DNA of 64,000 bases, from the NCBI RefSeq assembly GCF_012843315.1, contig NZ_JABAEX010000001.1:186001-250000 (forward strand), given 5' to 3'. The DNA is from Streptococcus sp. WB01_FAA12. Its GTDB lineage: Bacteria > Bacillota > Bacilli > Lactobacillales > Streptococcaceae. Shown one piece after another: positions 39,812-49,400 of the stretch. Within the stretch, counting starts at the first letter, position 1. Every line of letters starts with the position of its first letter. The position numbers and the translations under genes are program-made. The notes beneath the pieces are model-generated. The model made no database searches, was not told the origin of the DNA, and saw only the letters and a list, made by a program, of their open reading frames with translations.

Positions 39812-39821
39812 CATTTTTCAA
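39793..39821 (-). promoter_or_regulatory. xerS promoter
   Basis: On the - strand: TTGAAA (39821-39816), 17-bp spacer, TGC-TATACT (39798-39793). The -35 is the end of difSL. Confidence 0.8.
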
Positions 39822-39846
39822 GAAAATTATAGTTTTTCGGAAAGAT
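39816..39846 (-). other. difSL chromosome dimer resolution site
   Basis: 31 bp matching the streptococcal/lactococcal difSL as I remember it: on the - strand it reads ATCTTTCCGAAAAACT, then ATAATTTTCTTGAAA. It lies 53 bp upstream of xerS, the known location. It marks the replication terminus. Confidence 0.87.
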
Positions 39847-39871
39847 GTTATGAGTGTTTGATAAATTCTAG

Positions 39872-39918
39872 AAAAAAACAAAGACTTGGTTCCACAATCA
39901 TAAGAAACAGGTCTTTTG
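39872..39918 (-). terminator. Probable terminator of the CPBP-mepB unit
   Basis: Imperfect stem AAAGAC...GTCTTT on the - strand followed by a T-rich run. Confidence 0.5.
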
Positions 39919-39942
39919 TGTGTATGTAATCCGGCAATATGT

Positions 39943-40380
39943 TTATATTTTAATTTCTCTAAAATATTGCAATTGCCATTTTTGTGTTGCTCGAGCTGTT
40001 GTATTTAAATTTGAGCACCAAGGAGGATAAAATCGCATAGACATTTTTCCATTGCTATCTTTTGTCGACAGAATGTTTTTACGAATAGCCACCTCGTTTG
40101 GAATAATGAATAGTCCCCTCTTATCATTATCAATGATAACGATTATAAGTTCATTTCCTAAGTCCTCATTGGTATAAGGAATGTTCTTGTTGTTTTGGTC
40201 TTTTTTCCAAAAAACTGTAAAATATCCTTCTTTTTTTGGTGTTCTTTTTGCCAAGCGGCATCTTTTATACCCTTGCTCTTCCTTTATATTGATAAGAATA
40301 CCTTCGTATTTTTCATTGTATTTTTCTTCAATGAAATCAAAATCACCATAAAAATTATATAAAACATCGAGTATTTTCAT
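39943..40380 (-). CDS. MepB-family protein
   Basis: About 145 residues resembling MepB, a small cytosolic protein encoded with the MepRA multidrug system of Staphylococcus; biochemical role unknown. Conserved blocks are EKYEGILINIKEEQGYKRCRLAKRTPKKEGYFT split by variable turns, FWKKD, GLFIIPNEVAIRKNIL, and the C-terminal MRFYPPW and ATQKWQLQYF. I chose ATG 40380; SD AAGGAGG (40399-40393) is 12 bases upstream. A longer frame to 40449 lacks an SD. The SD overlaps the stop of the upstream CPBP gene, so the two are coupled. No MepA-type pump is adjacent. Confidence 0.8.
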   Translation of the reverse strand: MKILDVLYNFYGDFDFIEEKYNEKYEGILINIKEEQGYKRCRLAKRTPKKEGYFTVFWKKDQNNKNIPYTNEDLGNELIIVIIDNDKRGLFIIPNEVAIRKNILSTKDSNGKMSMRFYPPWCSNLNTTARATQKWQLQYFREIKI

Positions 40381-40397
40381 TATGATGTATGTCCTCC

Positions 40398-41186
40398 TTA
40401 GCAAATAACTTTTCCAAAGAACAATACTGTTTCCAACAAAATCAGCCACCGACTATGCACATCTTTTTTATGTATTACCATATAGCAGGATACCAAGATG
40501 ATGAAGATTTTAAGCAGGTAGGTTTCGGATCGATCAGTGTCTATGGTTAGCTGAGACAAGACATTAATGATCGAATGTGTCATAACGCAAATCCAGAGAT
40601 TCTTTGTTTTGTTATAAAGAGCTGAGAGTATGAAAGAATTCGTCAGCAATCCAAATAAAAACGGTAGAATTTGCAGAGTTGCTAGGGAACCATCAATGTA
40701 AAAGAACAACAGATGCCAAATCGCCCAGCTGAAAAAGGTTAGGATTGTTGAGTGAAAATATGGCAACTTTTCTTGTAAAATTGGTTGAAAAACATATCGC
40801 CATCCAATCTCTTCTATACCGCCAAAGACAATAAATTTGAAGAACATCAAAAATGGGAGATACCAGCTAAATTCTACTATTTGCCCACCAAACATTAGAA
40901 AAGAAAAATCAAGGACAATAAGGAAAAAAGATAATAAATAATGTTTGTAACTGGTATGAATGTTAAAAAAATCGTTAACGATCTTCTTAAAAGGAATATG
41001 AAAATAGTGATTTGCAACAATGATTCCCCAAAGTGCTGAAGAAATGCCACCTAAAATGATTCCTAAAATAGTTAATAGATTGGACTGAACAGAAAAATGA
41101 TTCAAGAGAAAGAAAAGGAGACAAACTGATACTATTTGGCTAAATGTGCCTAGCAAATATACTGCAATTGCCTTATTTCTTTTCAT
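40398..41186 (-). CDS. CPBP-family intramembrane metalloprotease
   Basis: 262 residues, about 7-8 transmembrane helices. CPBP/Abi motifs are all present: EEIGWR (motif 1, about residues 128-133), the FSWAIWHLLF histidine (motif 2) and THSIIN (motif 3). Family members include CAAX-processing proteases and bacteriocin immunity/maturation proteins; the substrate here is unknown. ATG 41186 follows GAAAGGA; a TTG at 41201 is less likely. It shares a unit with mepB. An 18-bp palindrome lies 24 bases upstream. Confidence 0.87.
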   Translation of the reverse strand: MKRNKAIAVYLLGTFSQIVSVCLLFFLLNHFSVQSNLLTILGIILGGISSALWGIIVANHYFHIPFKKIVNDFFNIHTSYKHYLLSFFLIVLDFSFLMFGGQIVEFSWYLPFLMFFKFIVFGGIEEIGWRYVFQPILQEKLPYFHSTILTFFSWAIWHLLFFYIDGSLATLQILPFLFGLLTNSFILSALYNKTKNLWICVMTHSIINVLSQLTIDTDRSETYLLKIFIILVSCYMVIHKKDVHSRWLILLETVLFFGKVIC

Positions 41187-41204
41187 TGAGAATCCTTTCA
41201 ATAA

Positions 41205-41234
41205 TTTTTTACATAATATGAATTATGTAAAAAA
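41205..41234. terminator. Palindromic hairpin between clc and the CPBP gene (18-bp palindrome copy 3)
   Basis: TTTTTTACATAAT / ATTATGTAAAAAA: perfect 13-bp arms around ATGA. Core 41211-41228 is ACATAA-N6-TTATGT. Can serve as a bidirectional terminator for clc, or as an operator just before the CPBP gene. Confidence 0.6.
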
Positions 41235-41235
41235 C

Positions 41236-42786
41236 CTACAGCAACAAATCTTTGACTTTTCCAATTTCACTTTTTGGAATCACTAGGTGAATCATATCAC
41301 CCAGATACATTCTAGTTGAGCCGTTAACTGTTTGGCTCTTGCCATTATGGACTTGGGTGGTGATGAGTACGTTATGTGGCAAGTTGAGCTCGTGAACCTG
41401 TTTTCCAGCGATTTTGTCAGATACAGGGATTTCAATGAGGGTGACTTCTCCTTCGTCTGTTGCTTCTTCTGGTAGCATTTTTTCTAGCATGGCCTCATAG
41501 ACTGGAGCACCTTTGAGTAGATCCATGACGATGTAGGCGACTAAGGTCACTAAGCCAAGTGGCATGAGGTTTCGAATGTCCCCTACCATCTCAGTAACAA
41601 GTATCATAGCAGTTAAGGGAGCCTTGGAAATTGCCCCAAAGTAGCCACTCATTCCCAGAATGACAAATATAGGGAATTGTTCCTGACTGACAAGCCCAAG
41701 GTTGACACAAATGACACCAACTAGGGCACCAAGTAAGGAACCTAGCGCCAGAATGGGAAGGAAGATTCCTCCTGGGAGGCCACTTCCATAGCTAATCATG
41801 CTCCAAACAAAGCGAATCAAAAAGTAAGCTAATAGAACTTGAAAACTAAAATTTTGCTCAGTTAGGGAAAGAACAAGCTGATTTCCACCACCAAGGATTT
41901 GTGACAAGAAAATCCCGACTGGTATGATAAGGATAAAGGCTAGGATTGGATAATAAGCTTTATCCAAATGAATTTTTTGACCAATCCAGTCATAAACTCG
42001 ACCAACATTGAGTACAGCTTTCTCATAGAGAAAACCAGAAAGCCCGAGAAAAACTCCCATAAGGAGGTAAATCCAATACTGGTCTAGGGTCATGAGAGGA
42101 ATGTTGTCTGGCATATCTAGTACGGGTGTTAGGCCGAATATGAGTAGTGAGACAAAGTTTGCTACGAGACTGGCTGCTAGAGTTGAGACCCAGAAAAAAC
42201 GTGAAAAATGGTGATAGACTTCCTCTACAACAAAGAGGAGACCTGCGATTGGTGCATTAAAGGCAGCGGCTAAACCTGCAGCAGCTCCACTGGCAATCAG
42301 GGAACGTTCTTCAACTGGGCTAGATTTTAGCCACTTGGCAATACCTTTACCACCAACAGCTCCAAGTTGAATGCTTGGCCCTTCTCGTCCTAACATAAGT
42401 CCACTGGCAATAGCAAGAATACCCAGAATATATTTCTTCCAGAGAACACTCCACCAGTTAAGAGCCATGAGTCCCTTTAGTTCAGCTTCGACTTGAGGAA
42501 TTCCTGAACCCTTGATATCTTTTTCCGATCGAGTTAATTTCGCACTGAGCCAGCTAACAATTAAATAAAATAGAACAACGATAAAGAGATTGCGCACTAG
42601 GTGCGCTTGATCTTGATAGAGTCCTTGTATCAGGTGGAAGCCCTTTTCGATTAAGAAACGAAAAGATCCGACGATTAGCCCGACGACGAGGCCAACAATG
42701 ATTCCTCGGCCAACTTGGGATAATATGGTGCTTGAGGCAAAGGCAAATTCTTTCTTGGAACTGAGTGTTTCTGACTGTTCCTCCAT
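41236..42786 (-). CDS. ClC-type chloride/proton (or fluoride) channel with TrkA-C domain
   Basis: About 516 residues. ClC selectivity motifs GSGIP (about 95), GREGP (about 132) and GLPGGIF (about 335) are present, with about 11-12 membrane segments, then a cytosolic TrkA-C/RCK_C domain (about 440-516: EIPVSDKIAGKQVHELN...). GREGP with a Glu gate suggests H+/Cl- exchange, possibly acid tolerance. ATG 42786 gives 8-base spacing to AGAGG; the ATG at 42792 is too close to it. It follows rnhB by 12 bp. Confidence 0.9.
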   Translation of the reverse strand: MEEQSETLSSKKEFAFASSTILSQVGRGIIVGLVVGLIVGSFRFLIEKGFHLIQGLYQDQAHLVRNLFIVVLFYLIVSWLSAKLTRSEKDIKGSGIPQVEAELKGLMALNWWSVLWKKYILGILAIASGLMLGREGPSIQLGAVGGKGIAKWLKSSPVEERSLIASGAAAGLAAAFNAPIAGLLFVVEEVYHHFSRFFWVSTLAASLVANFVSLLIFGLTPVLDMPDNIPLMTLDQYWIYLLMGVFLGLSGFLYEKAVLNVGRVYDWIGQKIHLDKAYYPILAFILIIPVGIFLSQILGGGNQLVLSLTEQNFSFQVLLAYFLIRFVWSMISYGSGLPGGIFLPILALGSLLGALVGVICVNLGLVSQEQFPIFVILGMSGYFGAISKAPLTAMILVTEMVGDIRNLMPLGLVTLVAYIVMDLLKGAPVYEAMLEKMLPEEATDEGEVTLIEIPVSDKIAGKQVHELNLPHNVLITTQVHNGKSQTVNGSTRMYLGDMIHLVIPKSEIGKVKDLLL

Positions 42787-42798
42787 AATCATTTCCTC

Positions 42799-43578
42799 TT
42801 ACTTGTCTTTCTTAGTTGAAACCAGTGTTTTGACTGGTTCAAAACTGTTTCTGTGAATTGGGGTGACACCTAGTTTTTCTAGTCCTTCTAGGTGTTTAGC
42901 TGTTCCATAGCCTGCATTAGCTGTAAAATCATAGCCAGGATATTGCTGATCGTATTCCTTCATCAATTCATCCCGTGTCACCTTGGCTACTATAGATGCA
43001 GCTGCAATGGAGAGGGAGTTAGCATCTCCTTTGATAATGGAGGTTTGTGAAATTGGTAACTCCAGTTTCATGGCATCTATCAAGAGGTGCTCAGGTTGCG
43101 GACTGAGCTGTGAGATTGCTTCCTTCATGGCCAGTTTGGTTGCCTCGTAGATATTGACTTGGTCAATGACCTGATTATCCATGATACCAATCCCGATTGA
43201 TAAAGCTTGGTCTTGAACGGCTTGATAAATTTCCAGATGTTTCTTTTTAGGGATTTTCTTACTATCGTTCAGACCTCTGATTTTACAATCTTTCGGCAAG
43301 ATTACCGCTGCAGCGACTACAGGTCCAGCCAGTGGACCACGACCAACCTCGTCAACACCTGCTATTAAGGTCAATTCTTGCTTATAAAGTTCTTTTTCAT
43401 AGGAAAGCATAGTTTCCAGGCGAAGGTCTTCATCCAGTTCAGTCTGAATGGCTTTTTTACGCTTGTTGATTTCCTTTTGAACTCCAGAACGAGGATCCTT
43501 TTCCAGTTCAAGAAAAAGTGAATCGTCTAAGTCTTTGACAGTGGCAAGAAGTTCTCTGATTTCTTTAATCGTCGTCAT
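42799..43578 (-). CDS. rnhB: Ribonuclease HII
   Basis: Removes ribonucleotides and RNA primers from DNA. 259 residues. The catalytic D-E-D-D set is visible: [19 protein letters not shown] (about 75-93), the conserved [19 protein letters not shown] and [12 protein letters not shown]. An N-terminal extension of about 70 residues is usual for Gram-positive RNase HII. It overlaps rbgA by 14 bp, an arrangement conserved in streptococci. Confidence 0.96.
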   Translation of the reverse strand: MTTIKEIRELLATVKDLDDSLFLELEKDPRSGVQKEINKRKKAIQTELDEDLRLETMLSYEKELYKQELTLIAGVDEVGRGPLAGPVVAAAVILPKDCKIRGLNDSKKIPKKKHLEIYQAVQDQALSIGIGIMDNQVIDQVNIYEATKLAMKEAISQLSPQPEHLLIDAMKLELPISQTSIIKGDANSLSIAAASIVAKVTRDELMKEYDQQYPGYDFTANAGYGTAKHLEGLEKLGVTPIHRNSFEPVKTLVSTKKDK

Positions 43579-44416
43579 CGATATCGTCCAATGTATCTAA
43601 AGTGTAGTTACCGAGTTTGCCATCGCGGACTTCCTTCACGAAGAGACTGTAAAAGCGGTCGTAGTCATCTCGGAAACCGAGGGCACGGGTCATATCCATG
43701 ATGATAACAGGTGCTTCTTCTTCAATTTTCATTTGTTTGAAGCGTTCAGCTAGCTTTTCTGGATAATGTTTTTTGAAATAATTGAGACCAAAAATGGTCA
43801 CCTCATCCATAGGAAGCAACTGGTCTTTGATAGCTCCAGTCAAGGCTAGTTTTAGAGCGACGGTTTCATCTTCGAACTTAGGCCAAAGAATCCCTGGTGT
43901 GTCTAGGATTTCAAGGTCTTTATTGGTTTTAAGCCATTGTTGACCCTTGGTAACACCTGGTTTATTGCCAACCACTGCAATCTTTTTCCCAGCCAAACGG
44001 TTCATCAGGGTTGATTTGCCGGCATTTGGAATTCCGATAATCATGGTACGCAAAGTTTCAATTTTTATACCACGTTCTTTCTGGCGTGCGATCTTATCAG
44101 CCATAAGCTTTTTAGCTGCATCTGTCACAACTTTCACAGTAACTTGCTCTTTAGAATTTATAGCCAGAGTTTGAATTCCCTGTGATTCAAAGTACTGACG
44201 CCATTCTTTTGTCATTGCTGGATCAGCCAGATCTGCCTTGTTCAAAATCAAGAGTTTTGGTTTATCACCAACAATTTTATTTAACATAGGATTTTGACTA
44301 GATAAAGGTAGACGCGCATCCACCAAAATCGTCACAAAATCAATAAATTTTAAATTCTCCTGAACTTGCCTCCGAGCCTTAGACATGTGGCCTGGAAACC
44401 ATTGAATAGTAGCCAT
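43565..44416 (-). CDS. rbgA: Ribosome biogenesis GTPase A
   Basis: Circularly permuted GTPase (YlqF) needed for late 50S assembly. 283 residues. Motif order is G4 NKADL (about 59), then G1 [12 protein letters not shown] (about 127), G2 Thr in [10 protein letters not shown], and G3 DTPGILWP, confirming the permutation. The N-terminal [10 protein letters not shown] is family-typical, and a C-terminal ANTAR-like RNA-binding tail follows. SD GGAAGGGG. First gene of rbgA-rnhB-clc. Confidence 0.96.
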   Translation of the reverse strand: MATIQWFPGHMSKARRQVQENLKFIDFVTILVDARLPLSSQNPMLNKIVGDKPKLLILNKADLADPAMTKEWRQYFESQGIQTLAINSKEQVTVKVVTDAAKKLMADKIARQKERGIKIETLRTMIIGIPNAGKSTLMNRLAGKKIAVVGNKPGVTKGQQWLKTNKDLEILDTPGILWPKFEDETVALKLALTGAIKDQLLPMDEVTIFGLNYFKKHYPEKLAERFKQMKIEEEAPVIIMDMTRALGFRDDYDRFYSLFVKEVRDGKLGNYTLDTLDDIDDDD

Positions 44417-44535
44417 AATATTTTCCCCTTCCGACTAAAAAAACGTAATAAAACGTTTTCTTTCTCACCATCTATTCTATCATAAATTAGGTGTTTTTGC
44501 ACAGGCTTTGACTAAAATAAAATCATAATAAAATA

Positions 44536-44553
44536 CATAACTTAATTTATGTA
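44536..44553. promoter_or_regulatory. 18-bp palindrome ACATAA-N6-TTATGT (copy 4)
   Basis: Between rbgA and the toxin-antitoxin promoter, 15 bases before the latter's -35. Fourth member of the family. Confidence 0.45.
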
Positions 44554-44567
44554 ATATAGCGTTCACT

Positions 44568-44606
44568 TGACTTAATGTGTTGTTTGGTATATACTTTGTA
44601 TATACG
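44568..44606 (+). promoter_or_regulatory. mazEF-type promoter and operator
   Basis: TTGACT (44568-44573), 17-bp spacer, TATACT (44591-44596). GTATATAC-TTT-GTATATAC (44588-44606) covers the -10 and start site; this is the expected place for autorepression by the antitoxin. Confidence 0.78.
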
Positions 44607-44625
44607 GTTTCGTGGAGGTAGAGCG

Positions 44626-44841
44626 ATGAATACAGTAAAGACTCGGAAGGTGGGAAATTCTCTCACAGTGACCATTCCTAAAAATTTGGGTATGACGGAA
44701 GGTCAAGAAATGGTTGTCTATAAAGGAATTGATGGGGTTATTGTCTTGGCTCCAAAACTAAAAGATCCTTTTGACGGGATTGCTGATTTAAGAATGACAA
44801 ATGATTTTGAAGGGGTGAGGTCACTTGATAGCGAAATCTGA
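44626..44841 (+). CDS. MazE/AbrB-type antitoxin
   Basis: 71 residues. The N-terminal AbrB/SpoVT swapped-hairpin domain (TVKTRKVGNSLTVTIPKNLG) would bind the operator; the acidic C-terminal tail (GIADLRMTNDFEGVRSLDSE) would wrap the toxin. ATG 44626 follows GGAGG (44613-44617); an upstream frame from 44575 runs through the promoter and is rejected. It overlaps the toxin gene by 17 bp. Confidence 0.88.
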   Translation: MNTVKTRKVGNSLTVTIPKNLGMTEGQEMVVYKGIDGVIVLAPKLKDPFDGIADLRMTNDFEGVRSLDSEI

Positions 44842-45181
44842 GTATATTCCTGAAAAGCAAGATATCATTTGGCTTGACTTTGATCCATCAGTTGGTCGGG
44901 AAATTCAAAAACGGCGCCCTGCCTTGGTTGTTTCTAGGAGAGAATATGCCTTGCAAACTGGTTTTGTGGCTGTCTGTCCCATTACCCATGGTCAAAAGCA
45001 TTTAGCAGAAAAAGGCCTGCTCGTTCCTGTTTCGTCGGATAAGGTAGATGGAGCTGTCAATCCATTTCAACTGTATACCTTTGATTTTCGGATGCGCAAT
45101 GCTCAAAAAATAACAAGTATGGATACGCAACGTTTTCAGAAAGTGGTTCAACTGTATCAATATATCTTTGAAGATACTTAA
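44825..45181 (+). CDS. MazF/PemK-type endoribonuclease toxin
   Basis: 118 residues with the MazF/PemK fold: N-terminal YIPEKQDIIWLDFDPSVGREIQKRRPALVVS (the QDIIW...P...G.E...RPALV pattern), the central VCPITH and C-terminal helix VVQLYQYIF. Family members cut mRNA at short motifs. The Arg in KRRPAL and Thr in PITH occupy the usual catalytic positions. The start is TTG 44825, 5 bases after GGTGAGG, inside the antitoxin gene; a weak start fits toxin under-production. A terminator follows. Confidence 0.87.
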   Translation: MIAKSEYIPEKQDIIWLDFDPSVGREIQKRRPALVVSRREYALQTGFVAVCPITHGQKHLAEKGLLVPVSSDKVDGAVNPFQLYTFDFRMRNAQKITSMDTQRFQKVVQLYQYIFEDT

Positions 45182-45215
45182 ATCCTACCATGCATAGACA
45201 AGGTAGGATTTTTTC
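45180..45215. terminator. Terminator after the toxin gene
   Basis: AAATCCTACC / GGTAGGATTT stem followed by TTT; shared with the convergent gene at 45215. Confidence 0.82.
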
Positions 45216-46393
45216 TATATGAGCAATCTGTCTAAAAATGGGTGAAGGCAATTGAGGAGAACTCCTCTAATCCAAGTTGATTGAGCTGAAGATAGGTGGT
45301 CCGTTTCTAGGCATTCTTTTAGAAAATTCCTCACCTGATCTGGAGCAATCTCAAACTCAAAGGCCTTCATCTTGTAGAAAAAGTTGATTAAATGCTCAGA
45401 CATGTAATCCTCTGAAAAGGGAACTTCTCCAGTTTTTCGATACTCTAGTAAGAGTCGAGAAAATCTAGCTTTTTCATCAGGCAAATCACGAAAATAGGAA
45501 TTAAGAAGCCAAGTCTGCTTCTGCTTTCGTTCAATAGGATCTTGATTTGCAATACGCTGATCCTTTTCCAGCTCCTTTTGGTTTTGTTTAGCCTTGATAG
45601 CCCGTTCGTCTCTATTTTTACCAAAGATGATTTTCTCCCATTTTCGTTCTTCTTGGGTCAAGGTTTCTGTAAAGCCAAAGTAATCTTGATAAGCTCGTTC
45701 TGCAGGCCCCATGGCAAGAATGAGGTTATCAGCGTATTGCTTGGCGACTTTATCTCTTTTCTTGCGTTCTTTCTCTGCTTGAATCCGTAAATGTTGCTCG
45801 TAGTCGATTTTCTCCTTGCCTAGTTTGACAAGGTAGAGTTGATCATCGGTCTTACCAAGTAAAAAAGGTTTGATACACTTTTCCAGCACTTCTTCCATAC
45901 GAGCCTTCTTCTTTGGATCTGCCTTGGTCCAACTTCCTCCTTGAAAGACTTCTAGAAAGAGCTGATAGTCTCTCTCAGGTGCGAATTGATTGCCACGATT
46001 GGCTTTGAAAACACCTTTCTCCCAAAACCATTTTAAAAGTCGTTCGTCAAAGTCGTTTTTATTAACCTTGATTTTTTCCTTTTTCTGAGCCTTTCTAGTT
46101 AGGTTTTCAACTTTTCTGAGTAGTTTTTCTTCCTCTTCTAGTTGCTGATCGAGGCTAATACGATGAAAATGGCGAACACAGTCACTGCCGATAGGAAATA
46201 GACGTTGGCCTGTAACACCGTTAAAGAGTTCGTAGGCGTATTTAATGGCATTCCCACAGACGCAATTACTACGGCCAATACCATTAAAAATCAAGGAAAC
46301 TTCATTCCATTCCTTGGTTGCTTGATCCCAAGTATCGGCTTTTGAAGCTTGTAAAACCGCATCGTGTAGGGATTTTCTAACTGGAAGTGGCAT
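45215..46393 (-). CDS. Conserved protein of unknown function next to rexA
   Basis: 392 residues, highly charged and largely helical with likely coiled coil (about 190-300, EKERKKRDKVAKQY...). Near the N-terminus a CVCG (about 44-47), followed by FPIGSDCVRHF, looks like a small metal-binding module, seen also in phage- and plasmid-type hypothetical proteins. No catalytic motif recognised. It begins 17 bp after the rexA stop with GAAAGGAG, so it is probably the third gene of the rexB-rexA transcript and may act in DNA metabolism; that is inference from position. Confidence 0.65.
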   Translation of the reverse strand: MPLPVRKSLHDAVLQASKADTWDQATKEWNEVSLIFNGIGRSNCVCGNAIKYAYELFNGVTGQRLFPIGSDCVRHFHRISLDQQLEEEEKLLRKVENLTRKAQKKEKIKVNKNDFDERLLKWFWEKGVFKANRGNQFAPERDYQLFLEVFQGGSWTKADPKKKARMEEVLEKCIKPFLLGKTDDQLYLVKLGKEKIDYEQHLRIQAEKERKKRDKVAKQYADNLILAMGPAERAYQDYFGFTETLTQEERKWEKIIFGKNRDERAIKAKQNQKELEKDQRIANQDPIERKQKQTWLLNSYFRDLPDEKARFSRLLLEYRKTGEVPFSEDYMSEHLINFFYKMKAFEFEIAPDQVRNFLKECLETDHLSSAQSTWIRGVLLNCLHPFLDRLLI

Positions 46394-46410
46394 GAGGTCT
46401 CCTTTCTAGG

Positions 46411-49400
46411 TTATACTTTTACAACTTGAACCTCGTCTTTGCCAAGTAAGATCAAGTATTTTTCAATATTTTTAATAGAATAGGCTCGTGATAAAGCTTC
46501 TCCGTATAAGGCTAACTGACTACGATAGCGGTCAATAAGTTGACTTGGTTTATCGTAACGGTCTGTTTTGTAGTCGAAAAGAACGATACGATCCTCATAA
46601 AGCAGATAGCCGTCCAAAATCCCACGGACAACGAAATCTTCCTGACTCTTTTGATCTTTTTTTAGCATGGAAAAAGGTTGCTCGCGATAGAGATGGTCTG
46701 TATTGGCGAGAATCTCCTGACCAAGTGGTGTGTCAAAGAAAGCTAGGATTTTAGAAAGATTGATCTTTTCCCTAACAGCTGGACTAGTCTGAACTTGTTT
46801 GAGTGTTTCTGTCAGGCTAGCAAGTGTTGGTTGCTGACTGAGGTCAATTCTCTGCATGAGTTCGTGAGTGGAACTACCAATCTCAGCTCCAGTTACCTTT
46901 TCTTTGGTTGAAAAATCTGGTAAATCAAAGCTGATTTGCTTCTCAGTTGATTGAGTTTGGTTAGTAATTTCTACCCCTTCCATATCCATAACCGGTTCGT
47001 AGAATTTCTTGATTTGGCTTGGGGTTTGAACACTTGGTAGTTCAATGGCTGCGCGGTGAAGAGTATTATAAACTTCCACCTCTTTCAGCATTTCCAGAGC
47101 TTCTTTGATGGTTTCTGACTGGCGGTTGTCTGCTTGAGAGATATCTTGTAGAGGGCTCTTGTTTTCCAATTGACCGATAGCTTCTCTGGTCAACTGGTCT
47201 TCACCAACAAAACGATAGCTAAAGTTGAGAGTTTCCTTGGCAAATACTTTGGTTATAGCCCAGATCCAATCTTGGAAATTTCTTGCTTGCAGTCTGGTAT
47301 TGCAATCTAATTTTCCATTGTTTGCTGCTGGGTATTCCTTGGCTTCTAGCTTTTCACGAGAACCCTTACCGACAAGATAAAGCTTTCTCTCAGCTCTCGT
47401 CATGGCAACATACAGCAGACGCATCTGCTCTGAATAGCTAGCCAATTGCAGTTCTTTCTCATTCTGCGTATAAGTTAGGCTAGGAATGGAGAGTTTGATG
47501 GTTTTAGGATAGTGTGCTTCCACTGCTCCTGTTTCCACCTTGGCAATATATTTGACACCAAGCCCATTTTGACGGCTGAGAATGACGTCTGACATCGAAT
47601 CTTGCTTGTTGAAGTCCTGATCCATATTGAGGATAAAGACGTAAGGAAACTCCAGCCCTTTGCTCTTGTGAATAGTCATGAGTTCTACAGCATCCTTTGG
47701 CGGTGCAACGGCTACGCTTGCGAGGTCATGCTGAGCTTCTAGGACTTGGTCAATCATACGTATAAAACGCGACAAGCCCTTGAAATTACTCTTTTCAAAC
47801 TGGTCAGCGCGCAGAGCTAGGGCGTAGAGATTGGCCTGTCTAGCAGGACCATTTGGCAAAGCCCCAACATAGTCATAATAAAAACGGTCGTTGTAAATCT
47901 TCCAAATCAAGTCATAGAGAGAGTGGGTTTTGGCATACAGGCGCCAAGAATCCAAAATATCCATGAATTGATTTAGTTTTTCAGCTAGAGCTGTATGAAT
48001 TAACTCTTTCTGGCTTGTTGCCTGTTTTTGAGCATTGACCAGTTTCTCATAGAGATTTTCTTGGACCTTATCTTCTACTTTCTGAAGGGATAAGCGTGCC
48101 AACTCGTCCTCATCAAAACCAAACATAGGAGACTTCATCAGAGCAACTAAGGCATAGTCTTGGAGAGGATTGTGAATGACACGAAGGGTGTCCAGCATGA
48201 CTTGTACTTCTAGGGATTGGAGGTAATTATTTTGTTCTCCGTCAGTTTTGACCGGAATTCCGTACTCTGACAGAGCGAGGAGGATCTGGTCATTACGACT
48301 GCGACTGGAAGTCAAAAGGGCAATTTCCTTAAAGGCTACACCATTCTCTTGATGGAGCTTCAGGATTTCCTTGACCACTAGGCGCATTTCCCCAGTGAGT
48401 TTCGTTTCTGCTTGGCTCTCTTCTTCCTCTTGTTCGCCTTCATCCTTGTCATAAAGGAGAAATTCTGCCTTGTTGCCTGGATTAGGAGTCAGTTTGGTAT
48501 TGGCAAAAACAAGCTGGTGCATGCTATCATAGTTAATTTCGCCGACCTCTTGGTCCATGAGACGTTCAAAAACATCATTGGTTGCTGACAGCACTTCTGA
48601 ACTACTACGGAAATTTTCTTTAAGAAGAATCAACTTGCCTTCTTGAGGATTTTTCGTATAGCGTTGGAATTTTTCATTGAAAATCTGTGGATCTGCCTGA
48701 CGGAAACGGTAGATAGACTGCTTGATATCTCCAACCATAAAGCGATTGTGACCATTCGACAGCAATTCCAGCATTCGTTCTTGAATGTGGTTGGTATCCT
48801 GATACTCATCGACCATGACTTCGTGGAATCGTTCCTGATAAGCCTCGCGGACTTGTGGGAAATTCTCTAAAATCTCAATAGTGAAATGACTGATATCAGC
48901 GAATTCAAAGGCATTTTCCTGACGTTTACGTTCACGATAAGCCTCCACAAAATCACTCAGAAAGGTTTGGAAAGTTTTAGCTAGCTCCCATGTGTCTTCA
49001 TGATAACGTTCTTGGTAGTCGAGAACTGTTATCTGATCCGCCAGTTGTCCTAGTTTAGCAAACTGGGCCTTTCTCTCATCGTTATAGGCATCAGCCAGTG
49101 GCTTCAATTCAGCCTTACGACTGGAGTTAGCTAGAGCCCGACCATTTTTCTCCTTCGAGATGGCAACAACACGCGCAAGCACTGTTTGATAAGCCTGACT
49201 ATCGGACTCCTGATTTAAGGAGCCAATTTGATCCAGAACCTGTTGAACAGCTTCTAAATAGGCAGCTTTTGGAAACTCCTTGGCATCATTATCCAGATGA
49301 TAACGGAAGAAACTTTCCAAGTCCCACAGTGCCTGCTTGATTTGCTCAGTTAGCTTGCCTTTTTCATTTGCAAAGTCAGCTTCTTCAAACCCTTTGAGGA

